25,693 bases of DNA from assembly GCA_937903135.1 (NCBI GenBank), contig CALDAH010000030.1, positions 1 through 25,693 of the forward strand, read 5' to 3'. The position numbers and the translations under genes are program-made. The stretch's first letter is position 1, and the number at the start of each line of letters is the position of its first letter. This DNA comes from an uncultured Alphaproteobacteria bacterium. GTDB lineage: Bacteria > Pseudomonadota > Alphaproteobacteria > Rs-D84. The notes beneath the pieces were generated by a model, which was given only the letters and a program-made list of their open reading frames with translations, did no database searches and had not been told where the DNA came from. Below, piece by piece: positions 14,619 to 22,768 of the stretch.

Positions 14619-15494
14619 ATGAAAAAGGTAGCTGTGTTATATATAGCCCTAGGGCGATATATAGTTTTCTGGAAAGATTTCTATGAATCATGCGAAAAGA
14701 ATTTAACACCATGCGAAAAACATTACTTCGTATGGACGGATAATACCGAATTTGAATACTGTAATATGCCAAATGTAACGGTAATCCCTGCGAAACGTCG
14801 CGGATGGCCGTATGATACATTACTGCGTTTTCATATGTTCATGGAACAAGAAAAAGAATTAAAAAAATTTGATTACATATATTTCTTTAACGCAAATTTT
14901 GAATTTATTAACCCCGTTGATTTAGCCGAGATTACACCGCGCGAATGGCACGATGGCCTGGTCGCGGGATCACATCCCGGTCGCTGGGGTGATATCTGGG
15001 CAAATGACATTGTACGTTTTCCGTACGAACGTCGCCCGGAATCCACTGCATATATCCCGGTCGGCCAGGGACGGCATTATGTATGCGGGGCGTTTAATGG
15101 CGGAACATCTGCGGCGTATCTAAAAATGTGTAAAACATTGGCAAAAAATGTTCAAACCGACCTGGATAATAATATCGTTGCATGCGTTGACGATGAATCA
15201 CACTTAAACGCATATATGGCGGATAAAAAATTCTTGCTCTGCGGGCGCGCATATGGATTCCCCGAAGGCAAGCTAAAGCATATAACCACGATTGAAAAAC
15301 CAATGGTAAAAATAATCAGCCGGCACAAGGACAGCCCGAAATACGGCGGCGTACGGTGGCTGCGTTGTCAAACAGATAAAAAAATGCCGAATAACTGGTT
15401 CTATCGCAATGTAATGCGTAATGTATGCCGAACGGTCGCGGTATTTATCCCCGTCCGTAAATACAGACAAAAGGTTCGCACATATTTCGGATAA
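14619..15494 (+). CDS. Family GT6 glycosyltransferase (histo-blood-group ABO-like)
   Basis: A 291-residue enzyme of the retaining family GT6, whose vertebrate members are the ABO blood-group and alpha-1,3-galactosyl/GalNAc transferases. Landmarks: YIVFWKDFYESCEKN (about 14-28), HYFVWTDN, RGWPYDTLLRFHMF, DYIYFFNANFEF, HPGRWGDIW (about 119) and DDESHLNAYM (191-200). The metal-binding DxD of animal enzymes is NAN (91-93), as in known bacterial GT6 enzymes that work without a metal ion. The sugar donor and acceptor cannot be read from sequence. No signal peptide or membrane segment is present, so it probably acts on lipid-linked or nascent LPS/capsule glycans in the cytosol. The start at 14619 is preferred because AGGGG lies 6 nt upstream; ATG 14613 abuts it. 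No other glycan gene is nearby. Confidence 0.92.
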   Translation: MKKVAVLYIALGRYIVFWKDFYESCEKNLTPCEKHYFVWTDNTEFEYCNMPNVTVIPAKRRGWPYDTLLRFHMFMEQEKELKKFDYIYFFNANFEFINPVDLAEITPREWHDGLVAGSHPGRWGDIWANDIVRFPYERRPESTAYIPVGQGRHYVCGAFNGGTSAAYLKMCKTLAKNVQTDLDNNIVACVDDESHLNAYMADKKFLLCGRAYGFPEGKLKHITTIEKPMVKIISRHKDSPKYGGVRWLRCQTDKKMPNNWFYRNVMRNVCRTVAVFIPVRKYRQKVRTYFG

Positions 15495-15495
15495 T

Positions 15496-15537
15496 CCAAC
15501 CACATCAGCCACCGAATTCGGTGGCTGATATAATTGG
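15496..15537. repeat. Long inverted repeat after the glycosyltransferase gene
   Basis: A perfect 11-pair stem (15504-15514 with 15519-15529, loop AATT) whose outer flanks CCAA/TTGG could add pairs. It begins 10 bp after the stop codon but lacks a T run on either side, so it is either a weak terminator or an RNA-stabilising hairpin. The rest of the gap to 15686 shows no gene. Confidence 0.6.
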
Positions 15538-15685
15538 TGCAAATAATCCATCGCGCCGTGAAATGGAATAGATATAAATTATTTTAATCCACAACCGCGC
15601 ACATAACCATCCGCCGGCATGCGGGGCGGCGTGTTTATCGGCCCAATGCAACATTACCGGTTTTCGCACAGATCTTAAACAGATA

Positions 15686-15716
15686 TAAAAAAATCCCCGC
15701 ATACACGGGGAAAGTT
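15686..15716 (-). terminator. Terminator of the large autotransporter gene
   Basis: A stem of 5-6 pairs (15694-15699 with 15706-15711) with A7 on the left, so seven T follow it on the minus strand, about 10 bp after the stop at 15725. Confidence 0.75.
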
Positions 15717-15724
15717 TTTTTATT

Positions 15725-18700
15725 TTATATTCCCAAACGATGGCTAATTTTCATCATAAATATTGATTCATTTCCATACTCGTCTGTGTTATTCGGGTTA
15801 ACACGGTATATAAATCCCAATGCCCCGTCGGTAAATTCCCCCAGACGATGATTATACGCCAGATTTAAACGCAGCTCGCGGTTTTCCGGACGCAGCCCCA
15901 GATTCGCGACATGCGTATCGGCAATACTTAAATCGTATTTGCCATCTTCTGTTTCAACGACATCATAATCCGCATGGGCATATTTAATATAACCGTGCTG
16001 GGCCGATAATGGTCGTGCGATACTCATGCTAAAATTACCGGCATCAATGCCAAATGCGAATGCATTTGAATAAATATCAGACACGCCTAAGATAAACTCG
16101 CCGCGATCAGATGCAGTTGTTCGCGCAAACGTAGAACGCAACGTAAACACCAGATTATCCCGCGGGGCATAGCGCAGCTCTGCATCAATATATGCCGTAT
16201 CCCCTGCGCCCATGCTTAACAGTCCACCAGTTTGTGCCCCTAAAATTGTATCGGTTTCACGCATTGCACCAAATGCTGTTTTAACGGCGAACCCGTTATT
16301 CGCCCAGCGCATATGCGATTGCGCCCCGTGCATACGCCCGATTAATGCCGGCATATACTGCGATGATAAAGTCGGATCATTTTCCAGCAATCCATCATCC
16401 GTTATAACGCCGGAAAATGCACGTCCGCCAAATGACCAGTTCCCGGAATTAAATTCTATGTCACTGGCAATAACATTTGAAGCCATTGCCAAAATCGGAT
16501 TAGACATACCATTAAACCGTGACGCGCCGTCGGTAAAATAGCGTTGGTATGATGCGGCAAAATTCCATGCCCCGCGGCCATAATCCAACCGCAGTGCATC
16601 CAGTCCGCCCATACCATCATCGTATGCCCGGTCAGATATTGCCATTGAAAAACCGACGTTTCCGATCTGATATCGCGGTGCAGCATCACGGCGCGTTTTT
16701 AAATCCCCCAGGACATCGCCCATATAAAGCCCGCGCTTATCCGTTTCGCCGATTGCAAATTCGTTTTCCCAAATACGTGGTAATCGCAGTTCGCCATCAA
16801 CACTTTCCAAAATATCATAAAACGGCGCAGAAATTGATGCCCCGCGTGGCCGAAACGCAGATGATGCACGGAACATGGTATTGGTTGCCGCCCGCCAGTA
16901 TGCGTTCCCATTACCCGATACGATATTCGTGCCATCGTAATAGAAAATCTTTGACGTAGGCTTCGTTGCACGTTCAAGATTAATTAAACCGTATCCGAAT
17001 ACTTCTTTGAATACATCTAAATAATCGCGTCCTTCGGATTCCCATTTATATTTATAATCATTTGGCATTTCATACATAGACTTCAGATGCGCGATTAACG
17101 CTTCCTTGGTTAATGCACGGCCGTCATCTGTTGACCCCAGATATGCCCCGTCGGCGGTTAATGCCAACAACGCGAATAGTTGTTTATTATTCAACCAGCT
17201 AAATGCGGATTGAACCGCCCCGGCGACCCCGGCGGCCGACGCCACAGCCAATTCATCGGTAACCCCGGCGGCGGCAAAGCACCACGGGTCAATACCATTT
17301 GCCCCCTTGCCTGCGACGCCGCAGACGCGCGCTTTATAATATTTATCATCAGACGGGTCATCGGGCGTACCGTTTTTATCCTGCCACTGGGACAGTGCGT
17401 ATTTATTTCCCGGCACATACCCTGAAATGGATTCCGTCCCACTGGTCCCGGTCCCGACCTGGCCAACGGCGACAACCGACATAAACAGATGATTTAGGTT
17501 ATCAAATACCAACGGTGCGGCGTTTTCAAATGTTGCGATCTGGGTTCTGCCGGAATAATTACTGTCGTCGGTTTCAAACGCGCCGGTTGAAAATATAACC
17601 AGCGGCAGATATTCCGACCCCAGCCGCCCAAAGAAATCCGCGGCATCCGCACCGGGCAGCGCATCCGCGCCACCTGTTCCATCCGTCGTATTGCGGTTAT
17701 AGTATTCATTTACAAACGATGAAAACGCAGCCTGGCGGGCGGTTTTATCCCCGGCCGCAAGTATGTCGTCCATATCCTTGGCATCTTTCGCGCGCAGCGG
17801 TGCAATAACCGATGCATTCGCTAAAATATTTGGAAGCGAACGGCCGCCAATGCTTTGGTCACCGGCACTCCAGAACACCGCTGCCTGACGCAGGGCTTTA
17901 TAGTTAAGATAATCTAATACCCCCTGCTCTTTTACCAGAACCAGTTCATTATTCTGCAGCTGGTAAACTTTATCAATTTTTCCGTCGCCATTATTGTCAA
18001 TATATAATAAATCGTCCGCCCCGAAATATCCTTTGTACGTAACTGTGCCGTTTGTTGCAACAATGCTATTTCCGGTGCGCGTAACATTTAATTCCAGATT
18101 ACCGTCGGTAAATGTTATCTTGCTAAGTACGTTATCGGTTAATTCATATGTTCCCTGCTGTGTTGGTGTGGCAACCTTTACCATACCCGTGCCGTCCCCG
18201 ACGCGGAATATTGTCATCTGACCGTTGGGCATAAATCCCATAAAGTCCGCATCAGAATAACCCGAAAATGACCCACCAAGTATTTTTGCCAACAGATTAT
18301 CCTGGTCGCTGGCGGCCGTGTTATTAATCGCCGTCCCATGCCCGGTTAAATCCAGTGCGTCAACCAGTGTTTTATCCTCGCTTGTACTGTCATCTAAAAT
18401 AGACTGATTATCCGTTCCGCGGTTAATAACATTATTATAATATTTGCTGGATATCATATCATTACTGGCCTTATTAACGGCGTTCCCGTTGTCGTTAAGT
18501 GTGGTCCATAGAAGCAGTTGATCATCCAGTGCATTTTTTCCGGCCGACAGCTCGCCTACGGGCTTTTCAGCCGCGTTAATACCATTTGTTGTAATCAGCG
18601 CCACGTTTACGGGCCGCCCCCCCATTACTCTTTCCGGCCCCAGATTATTACCATCTAACGATACCGGTTCGCGGGCCGAATTACGCAGCGTTCGCATACC

Positions 18701-19399
18701 TAAATACCCGCGGGCCAGCGGGGAATAACCATGCATCATTAGCAAATAATTTTGCTTATATGTATCTGTTAATAATTTAAAATTTTCCTGAATTAATGGC
18801 GTTTCGGACGTCGCGAATGCATTTAAATTTTTTGCATAGTTTTCACGTTCCGATGCAGCGTTCGGCATCGCCGGGCCATATGGCAAAACCAACGACGCAG
18901 TAGGTCCAGTATTCCCACCCGACCCATCACCACCAGGGCGCGTACCGCCGGACGAAGAACCACCGCCGCCGCCACCGCCGTCAAACACATCCGTTAACAG
19001 GAACAGCCCACCTACGACAACGGCGGCCCCCGCCGCCGCCAATGTTATGCTTTGGGCAGAGGAGAGTCCGCCGAATAACCCGCCGCCGCCAATCTTTTTA
19101 TTTCGGGAATTATATTGCTTTATCTGCTGATCACACCGTGATGCATCCGCGCCGTACATCTGTAATATCTGGGCGGCCCGCAGGTCATTATTCATCAGCG
19201 CCGTACATACCAGCGACAGGCCCGTACTATCCGTATAATTAATATTAGCACCGCTGTTGACCAAAATCTGAACCTGTTGAATATCGGCATTTTTTGCCGC
19301 CGACAGCAGCTGGGCCGCGATCATAAAATCATTATCTGCGCCATATGCAATAATTGGCGAAAAAAACAATGCAAATATAAAAAATTTGATAAATCTCAT
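15725..19399 (-). CDS. Large autotransporter with ankyrin repeats and a degenerate subtilisin-like (S8) passenger
   Basis: A 1224-residue exported protein. Signal peptide: MRFIKFFIFALFFSPIIAYG. Then come two ankyrin repeats (about 23-90, VQILVNSGANINYTDSTG and AAQILQMYGAD), a hydrophobic segment (114-138), a Gly/Ser linker (141-165) and a passenger of about 170-850. The passenger has the frame of S8 autotransporter proteases: GRPVNVALIT, GHGTAINN (354-360), LFMSVVAVGQVG, CGVAGK...WCFAAAGV and VASAAGVAGAV (about 715-730). The catalytic Asp position reads ITTNG and the GTS-x-AAP serine motif is gone, so it is probably not a protease. From about residue 940 to the end (MMKISHRLGI) is a beta-barrel. 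The start at 19399 has CAGAGAG 9 nt upstream. A TAGACA-16-TAATAT promoter precedes it. Confidence 0.88.
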   Translation of the reverse strand: MRFIKFFIFALFFSPIIAYGADNDFMIAAQLLSAAKNADIQQVQILVNSGANINYTDSTGLSLVCTALMNNDLRAAQILQMYGADASRCDQQIKQYNSRNKKIGGGGLFGGLSSAQSITLAAAGAAVVVGGLFLLTDVFDGGGGGGGSSSGGTRPGGDGSGGNTGPTASLVLPYGPAMPNAASERENYAKNLNAFATSETPLIQENFKLLTDTYKQNYLLMMHGYSPLARGYLGMRTLRNSAREPVSLDGNNLGPERVMGGRPVNVALITTNGINAAEKPVGELSAGKNALDDQLLLWTTLNDNGNAVNKASNDMISSKYYNNVINRGTDNQSILDDSTSEDKTLVDALDLTGHGTAINNTAASDQDNLLAKILGGSFSGYSDADFMGFMPNGQMTIFRVGDGTGMVKVATPTQQGTYELTDNVLSKITFTDGNLELNVTRTGNSIVATNGTVTYKGYFGADDLLYIDNNGDGKIDKVYQLQNNELVLVKEQGVLDYLNYKALRQAAVFWSAGDQSIGGRSLPNILANASVIAPLRAKDAKDMDDILAAGDKTARQAAFSSFVNEYYNRNTTDGTGGADALPGADAADFFGRLGSEYLPLVIFSTGAFETDDSNYSGRTQIATFENAAPLVFDNLNHLFMSVVAVGQVGTGTSGTESISGYVPGNKYALSQWQDKNGTPDDPSDDKYYKARVCGVAGKGANGIDPWCFAAAGVTDELAVASAAGVAGAVQSAFSWLNNKQLFALLALTADGAYLGSTDDGRALTKEALIAHLKSMYEMPNDYKYKWESEGRDYLDVFKEVFGYGLINLERATKPTSKIFYYDGTNIVSGNGNAYWRAATNTMFRASSAFRPRGASISAPFYDILESVDGELRLPRIWENEFAIGETDKRGLYMGDVLGDLKTRRDAAPRYQIGNVGFSMAISDRAYDDGMGGLDALRLDYGRGAWNFAASYQRYFTDGASRFNGMSNPILAMASNVIASDIEFNSGNWSFGGRAFSGVITDDGLLENDPTLSSQYMPALIGRMHGAQSHMRWANNGFAVKTAFGAMRETDTILGAQTGGLLSMGAGDTAYIDAELRYAPRDNLVFTLRSTFARTTASDRGEFILGVSDIYSNAFAFGIDAGNFSMSIARPLSAQHGYIKYAHADYDVVETEDGKYDLSIADTHVANLGLRPENRELRLNLAYNHRLGEFTDGALGFIYRVNPNNTDEYGNESIFMMKISHRLGI

Positions 19400-19419
19400 G
19401 CTAATTCTCTCTGAGATAT

Positions 19420-19447
19420 ATATTAGCATATCTTATTTATATGTCTA
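19420..19447 (-). promoter_or_regulatory. Candidate promoter of the large autotransporter gene
   Basis: On the minus strand, TAGACA (19442-19447), a 16-nt spacer and TAATAT (19420-19425), leaving a leader of about 15 nt with an AGAGAG ribosome-binding site. Confidence 0.45.
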
Positions 19448-19449
19448 GC

Positions 19450-19475
19450 AAAAAAAGTCCGCCGGATGGCGGACT
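19450..19475 (-). terminator. Terminator of the coiled-coil protein gene
   Basis: A perfect eight-pair stem (19456-19463 with 19468-19475, loop GGAT) followed by seven T on the minus strand, about 20 bp after the stop at 19497. Confidence 0.88.
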
Positions 19476-19496
19476 AAAAAACATTTAATAATTTTA

Positions 19497-20153
19497 TTAA
19501 CGGCTGTATGTTACCTGACGTTGAGTATGTGTTTTAACCGAACGTCTAATAACAACCAACTGGGCATTTGCCGCGGTTAATGAATCCGACAAATGATAGT
19601 TATTAATTGTACCGTTGTTAATATTAACCGTTGTGTTATTTGCACCATCGTTAACATTTACAACAACCGGAACGGATTCAGCCGGACGCGGCACAACAGG
19701 TGTTACCGGTTTCGGTGTTGCCGGCACTACTGGTTTCGGTGCAACCGGTGTTACAGGCTTCGGTGTTGCCGGCACTGCAGGCTTCGGCTTGGCCGGCGTT
19801 GCAGGTTTAACCGGGCGACCATTGCCCTTTGATTTTTTGCACTTAATCAAACGACCATTTACGGCCACCAAAGAATCATTTAAAACCCCGATGCTATCTT
19901 TTAGGCAAACGATACTATCGCTTTTGATTTTATTATCAGAACGCAAAGAATCCATGTTACGGTCCATAATGCTGATTCTTTCGGCGTTTATTTTCAATAA
20001 CGAGTCCACTTTTTCCAGACGGGAATTCGTTTTTTCAAACTCTTTCTTAGTGCTGCATGAATTTACATTACAAATAATCAATGCAACAACCAACACGCAC
20101 GCCGCAGGTGCAGCCATATTTAACAATACAGATTTATCCAATTTAAAAGCCAT
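19497..20153 (-). CDS. Membrane-anchored coiled-coil protein with proline-rich repeats
   Basis: I do not recognise a named family. The 218-residue product has an uncleaved-looking N-terminal membrane segment (about 11-30, MAAPAACVLVVALIICNV), a charged heptad-like region of about 35-95 (KVDSLLKINAERI, NMDSLRSDNKIKSDSI) likely to form a coiled coil, a Pro/Lys/Val repeat region of about 112-160 built on PKPV(T/V)P units, and an Asn/Thr-rich segment before a basic tail ending TYSR. The layout suits a protein spanning the periplasm, like TonB-type spacers, but no TonB C-terminal domain is seen. AAGGAAG is 4 nt from the ATG. The promoter is near-consensus and carries an inverted repeat also found before the 54-residue gene at 1954. 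Confidence 0.8.
   Translation of the reverse strand: MAFKLDKSVLLNMAAPAACVLVVALIICNVNSCSTKKEFEKTNSRLEKVDSLLKINAERISIMDRNMDSLRSDNKIKSDSIVCLKDSIGVLNDSLVAVNGRLIKCKKSKGNGRPVKPATPAKPKPAVPATPKPVTPVAPKPVVPATPKPVTPVVPRPAESVPVVVNVNDGANNTTVNINNGTINNYHLSDSLTAANAQLVVIRRSVKTHTQRQVTYSR
19690..19815. repeat. Imperfect tandem repeats encoding Pro-Lys-Pro-Val units
   Basis: Copies of GGTGTTGCCGGCACT, GGTTTCGGTG and ACCGGTGTTAC recur here. On the coding (minus) strand they give alternating Pro, Lys, Val, Thr and Ala. Such in-frame repeats can change copy number between strains. Confidence 0.8.
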
Positions 20154-20182
20154 TTTGCTTCCTTTTTTATTTTACACAATAA

Positions 20183-20211
20183 AATATAGACAAACGCAAC
20201 ACCTTTGTCAA
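20183..20211 (-). promoter_or_regulatory. Strong promoter of the coiled-coil protein gene with inverted repeat
   Basis: On the minus strand, TTGACA (20206-20211), a 17-nt spacer and TATATT (20183-20188). The repeat GACAAA-N9-TTTGTC (20189-20209) overlaps the -35 box and spacer. Confidence 0.85.
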
Positions 20212-20242
20212 GAGTTTGTGTTAATTATTTTTTATTTTCTCT

Positions 20243-20271
20243 TTGCACACATTAAAGATATTTGATATAGT
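20243..20271 (+). promoter_or_regulatory. Promoter of the cysteine-rich three-gene operon
   Basis: TTGCAC (20243-20248), a 17-nt spacer and TATAGT (20266-20271), leaving a short leader with AAGAGAGA before the ATG at 20287. Confidence 0.55.
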
Positions 20272-20286
20272 TCTTAAAAGAGAGAA

Positions 20287-21153
20287 ATGAAAAAAAGCAC
20301 CTTTATTTTATTGGCATTTACATTAATATCACCGTTTTCTGCAAATGGTGCGGTATCGTGTTCACGTGCCAGCCTAACGCGATGCCTGGATTCGGCATGT
20401 GCGATTAATTTATCATCTAATGCGGCGGCGCGATGCCAATATTGCGGATCATCGTCGGCCGGAACGCCCCCGACCGGTGCAATGCGATCGGTTTCGGTTG
20501 GCCAATCATCTAAAAACACCATTACGGACAAAGAGCTAAAAAATGCCCCGACCGATCCCGGCGAACGATATGCATGGGCGACGGGGGAATGTATAAAGAA
20601 AATCCCCGGCTGTACCCCGGATGATGTATCCGAAACATACGACAGTTTAATTGAACAATCATGCCGGGCGGCGGGAATAAATGCCCAAATGGCAACGCTG
20701 CAGGCGGCGGCCCGAAAAACTAAAACAAAAACCGAATGCAATACAGATATTCTATCGTGTATTACAAACGCAAAAAAATGTGGCCCGGACTATCGTGCCT
20801 GCGAAAACGATGCCGATTTTAATAAGTTCTTTGCGGCCTGTAGCGCAGAATCCGCCGGCTGTGATGATTATATTGGCGATATCCGAACCGGCCTGATTGC
20901 CGCACGGGATAATGCCGTAAAAAATGCGGATATATTACTGGCCAGTATTACAAAATCATATCAAAACGCACGTGAATCTAAATTATCCGCCGCCCGCCAG
21001 GCATGCACCGACAACGCGGGACGCGACAGCTGCGTTGCAACCGTTTGCGCAAATAATATGCGTAATAAATGCGGCGTTGGATATGAATCTGAAAAATCAA
21101 TGGCTATTCAGCTGTGTAAGTTTTACGAAATCGCCTGCGCAACATTAAAATAA
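20287..21153 (+). CDS. Secreted cysteine-rich protein, first gene of operon
   Basis: A 288-residue exported protein of unrecognised family. Signal peptide: MKKSTFILLAFTLISPFSANG, cleavage near AVSC. It has about two dozen Cys. Clusters at about residues 150-175 (CNTDILSC, CITNAKKC, CGPDYRAC) and 235-265 (CTDNAGRDSC, CVATVC) fit variants of the C-x6-C-x4-C-x6-C module, and the N-terminus (CSRASLTRCLDSAC) is a third variant. Between them are helical, charged stretches. The many paired Cys imply disulfide bonds in the periplasm or at the surface. AAAGAGAG precedes the ATG. The next gene starts 18 nt after this stop, so the two are in one transcript. Confidence 0.85.
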   Translation: MKKSTFILLAFTLISPFSANGAVSCSRASLTRCLDSACAINLSSNAAARCQYCGSSSAGTPPTGAMRSVSVGQSSKNTITDKELKNAPTDPGERYAWATGECIKKIPGCTPDDVSETYDSLIEQSCRAAGINAQMATLQAAARKTKTKTECNTDILSCITNAKKCGPDYRACENDADFNKFFAACSAESAGCDDYIGDIRTGLIAARDNAVKNADILLASITKSYQNARESKLSAARQACTDNAGRDSCVATVCANNMRNKCGVGYESEKSMAIQLCKFYEIACATLK

Positions 21154-21171
21154 CCAAGGTATATATAAATA

Positions 21172-22761
21172 ATGAATAACAGACTTGGTAGTTTTTATAA
21201 AAAAAATAACACCTGCAAAATCGGTATGTTTTTCTGCACCGTAATTGCTATAATGGCATTGGCAACAAATGCCCCGGCGGCAGTTGTTCAGCGCGGGACA
21301 ACATCACGCCCGAGTGCCGTGCGCCCAAATACGACCGCCCGGCTGCCAACGGTCAACGCGAATACAAATACCAATAATACACAAAACAATACCACAACCG
21401 CCCCGACCGATGAATCTAACGCGGCGACCGATGACGCACCCGCCCCTGCCCCGGCAGAAGAGATAATAATAGAAAACAAATCATCGCAGTTTAGCACCGT
21501 TCTGGACACATCGTCGGCAACCGCGAACGACACATCCGAAAACAGCCTGGCGGAAAACATCCGTCGCCAACGTGCCGCCCTGGATGCCCAGTCGTCAATA
21601 TCGGCCGCGACCAAGTCCACCGAAAACGCCATCGCCAACGGTCAAAATACATGTGATACGGGTCTGCGAACATGTATGCAGGAAAAATGCGGCAAAGATT
21701 TTACTAAATGTAAAACCGATACAGATACCACCTGGGGCGGTAAAATGGATACGTGCCGGCGCACCACCACATGTTCGGGCGAAGAATATCGCATGTTCTC
21801 GGCCGAGATTAAGGCCGACCGCGACACAAACGCCACGCTTGCATCATATAACGCTATATTGGACTGCGGGAACAGCTATAATAAATGTATTGAAACCCAG
21901 TGCGGGCAAACCTTTGGCAAATGCCTGGGTAAATCTGCCGGGGACGCAGCAATTGCGGCATGTTCAAAAATTGCCAAAGATTGCACCCAACAGGACAGCG
22001 GCCTGGCATCGCGCAGTGTGTCTGTATTCGGCACTCTGCGTCAGGATGCAGAAAAACAGGTAAAAAAGGACGAAGAACGCCTATACGAACTGCGTGATTT
22101 AATGGCATCGCAGTGTTCACGGCTTGGTGCGGTATTTGACCAACGCAGCCTGGATTGCATATATACAGTAAATTTCTTTGCGGCGAATTCCACTACGCCG
22201 ATGGCATCAAAGAAATTATATGCGGGCGGTACATTTAACTGTGATCAGAACTGGTTCGGCGTTGACGTTACAACGTATAAAGAAAACGCATACCGTTTAA
22301 CCCGCGAACAGGAATCTGCGACATCAGCACTTATGGGATCGGGCATCGGAATGGCGACGGGCGCAATTACATCTGGTGCAATTAACCGCGCAATTGACCG
22401 GCAAAAGGCAGAAAAAGCCGTAAAGAAAGCAGAAAAAGAAGACAAGAAAGACGCTAAACAGGCGGACAAATCAGACGCGGACGATAAGGCGGATAAAAAA
22501 GAATCAAAAAAACAGGATAGATCATCTGATAAAACAAAAGAAAAACCTGACGCGACCAAAAAAGAAATAGAAAAGAAAGCCGCAAAGGAACGTTCAAAAT
22601 CAAGTGAAAAAACAGAGGAAATCCTGGATAAAAATTCTGAAGAACAAAACTCGCAGCCTGATGCCCAAATAAAAGATAGCACGAATAACCAAACGACGAA
22701 TCGCGACACGCCAGAGGTCACAGCCGATTCGTCGGCATCAACGCCTGCTGAAACAAAGTAA
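21172..22761 (+). CDS. Secreted/membrane-anchored cysteine-module protein with a charged Lys/Glu tail, second gene of operon
   Basis: A 529-residue protein of unrecognised family. A hydrophobic stretch (about 18-36, IGMFFCTVIAIMALATNAPA) acts as signal peptide or anchor. Residues of about 38-100 are Asn/Thr/Ala-rich and low in complexity. Two clear copies of the Cys module follow: CDTGLRTC, CMQEKC, CGKDFTKC (about 160-180) and CGNSYNKC, CIETQC, CGQTFGKC (about 227-246). A conserved-looking stretch (QCSRLGAVFDQRSLDCIYT) precedes a Gly/Ala-rich segment (about 385-405, SGIGMATGAITSGAI) that could enter a membrane. The last 120 residues are almost all Lys, Glu, Asp, Ser and Gln, probably disordered or coiled. 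The gene sits between the other two genes of the operon, 18 and 7 nt from its neighbours. Confidence 0.85.
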   Translation: MNNRLGSFYKKNNTCKIGMFFCTVIAIMALATNAPAAVVQRGTTSRPSAVRPNTTARLPTVNANTNTNNTQNNTTTAPTDESNAATDDAPAPAPAEEIIIENKSSQFSTVLDTSSATANDTSENSLAENIRRQRAALDAQSSISAATKSTENAIANGQNTCDTGLRTCMQEKCGKDFTKCKTDTDTTWGGKMDTCRRTTTCSGEEYRMFSAEIKADRDTNATLASYNAILDCGNSYNKCIETQCGQTFGKCLGKSAGDAAIAACSKIAKDCTQQDSGLASRSVSVFGTLRQDAEKQVKKDEERLYELRDLMASQCSRLGAVFDQRSLDCIYTVNFFAANSTTPMASKKLYAGGTFNCDQNWFGVDVTTYKENAYRLTREQESATSALMGSGIGMATGAITSGAINRAIDRQKAEKAVKKAEKEDKKDAKQADKSDADDKADKKESKKQDRSSDKTKEKPDATKKEIEKKAAKERSKSSEKTEEILDKNSEEQNSQPDAQIKDSTNNQTTNRDTPEVTADSSASTPAETK

Positions 22762-22768
22762 GAATAAT

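Noticed and set aside
15505..15702. 65-codon minus-strand frame between the glycosyltransferase and the autotransporter
   Set aside because: It overlaps two hairpins, has no ribosome-binding site and no recognisable pattern.
18940..18990. GGN triplet run as a phase-variable microsatellite
   Set aside because: Changes in multiples of three only alter Gly/Ser linker length and would not switch expression.
19615..20265. Open plus-strand frame of 216 codons opposite the coiled-coil gene
   Set aside because: Antisense shadow of the Pro/Lys/Val repeats, giving a Gly/Thr/Val pattern with no ribosome-binding site; the minus strand has promoter, start site and terminator.
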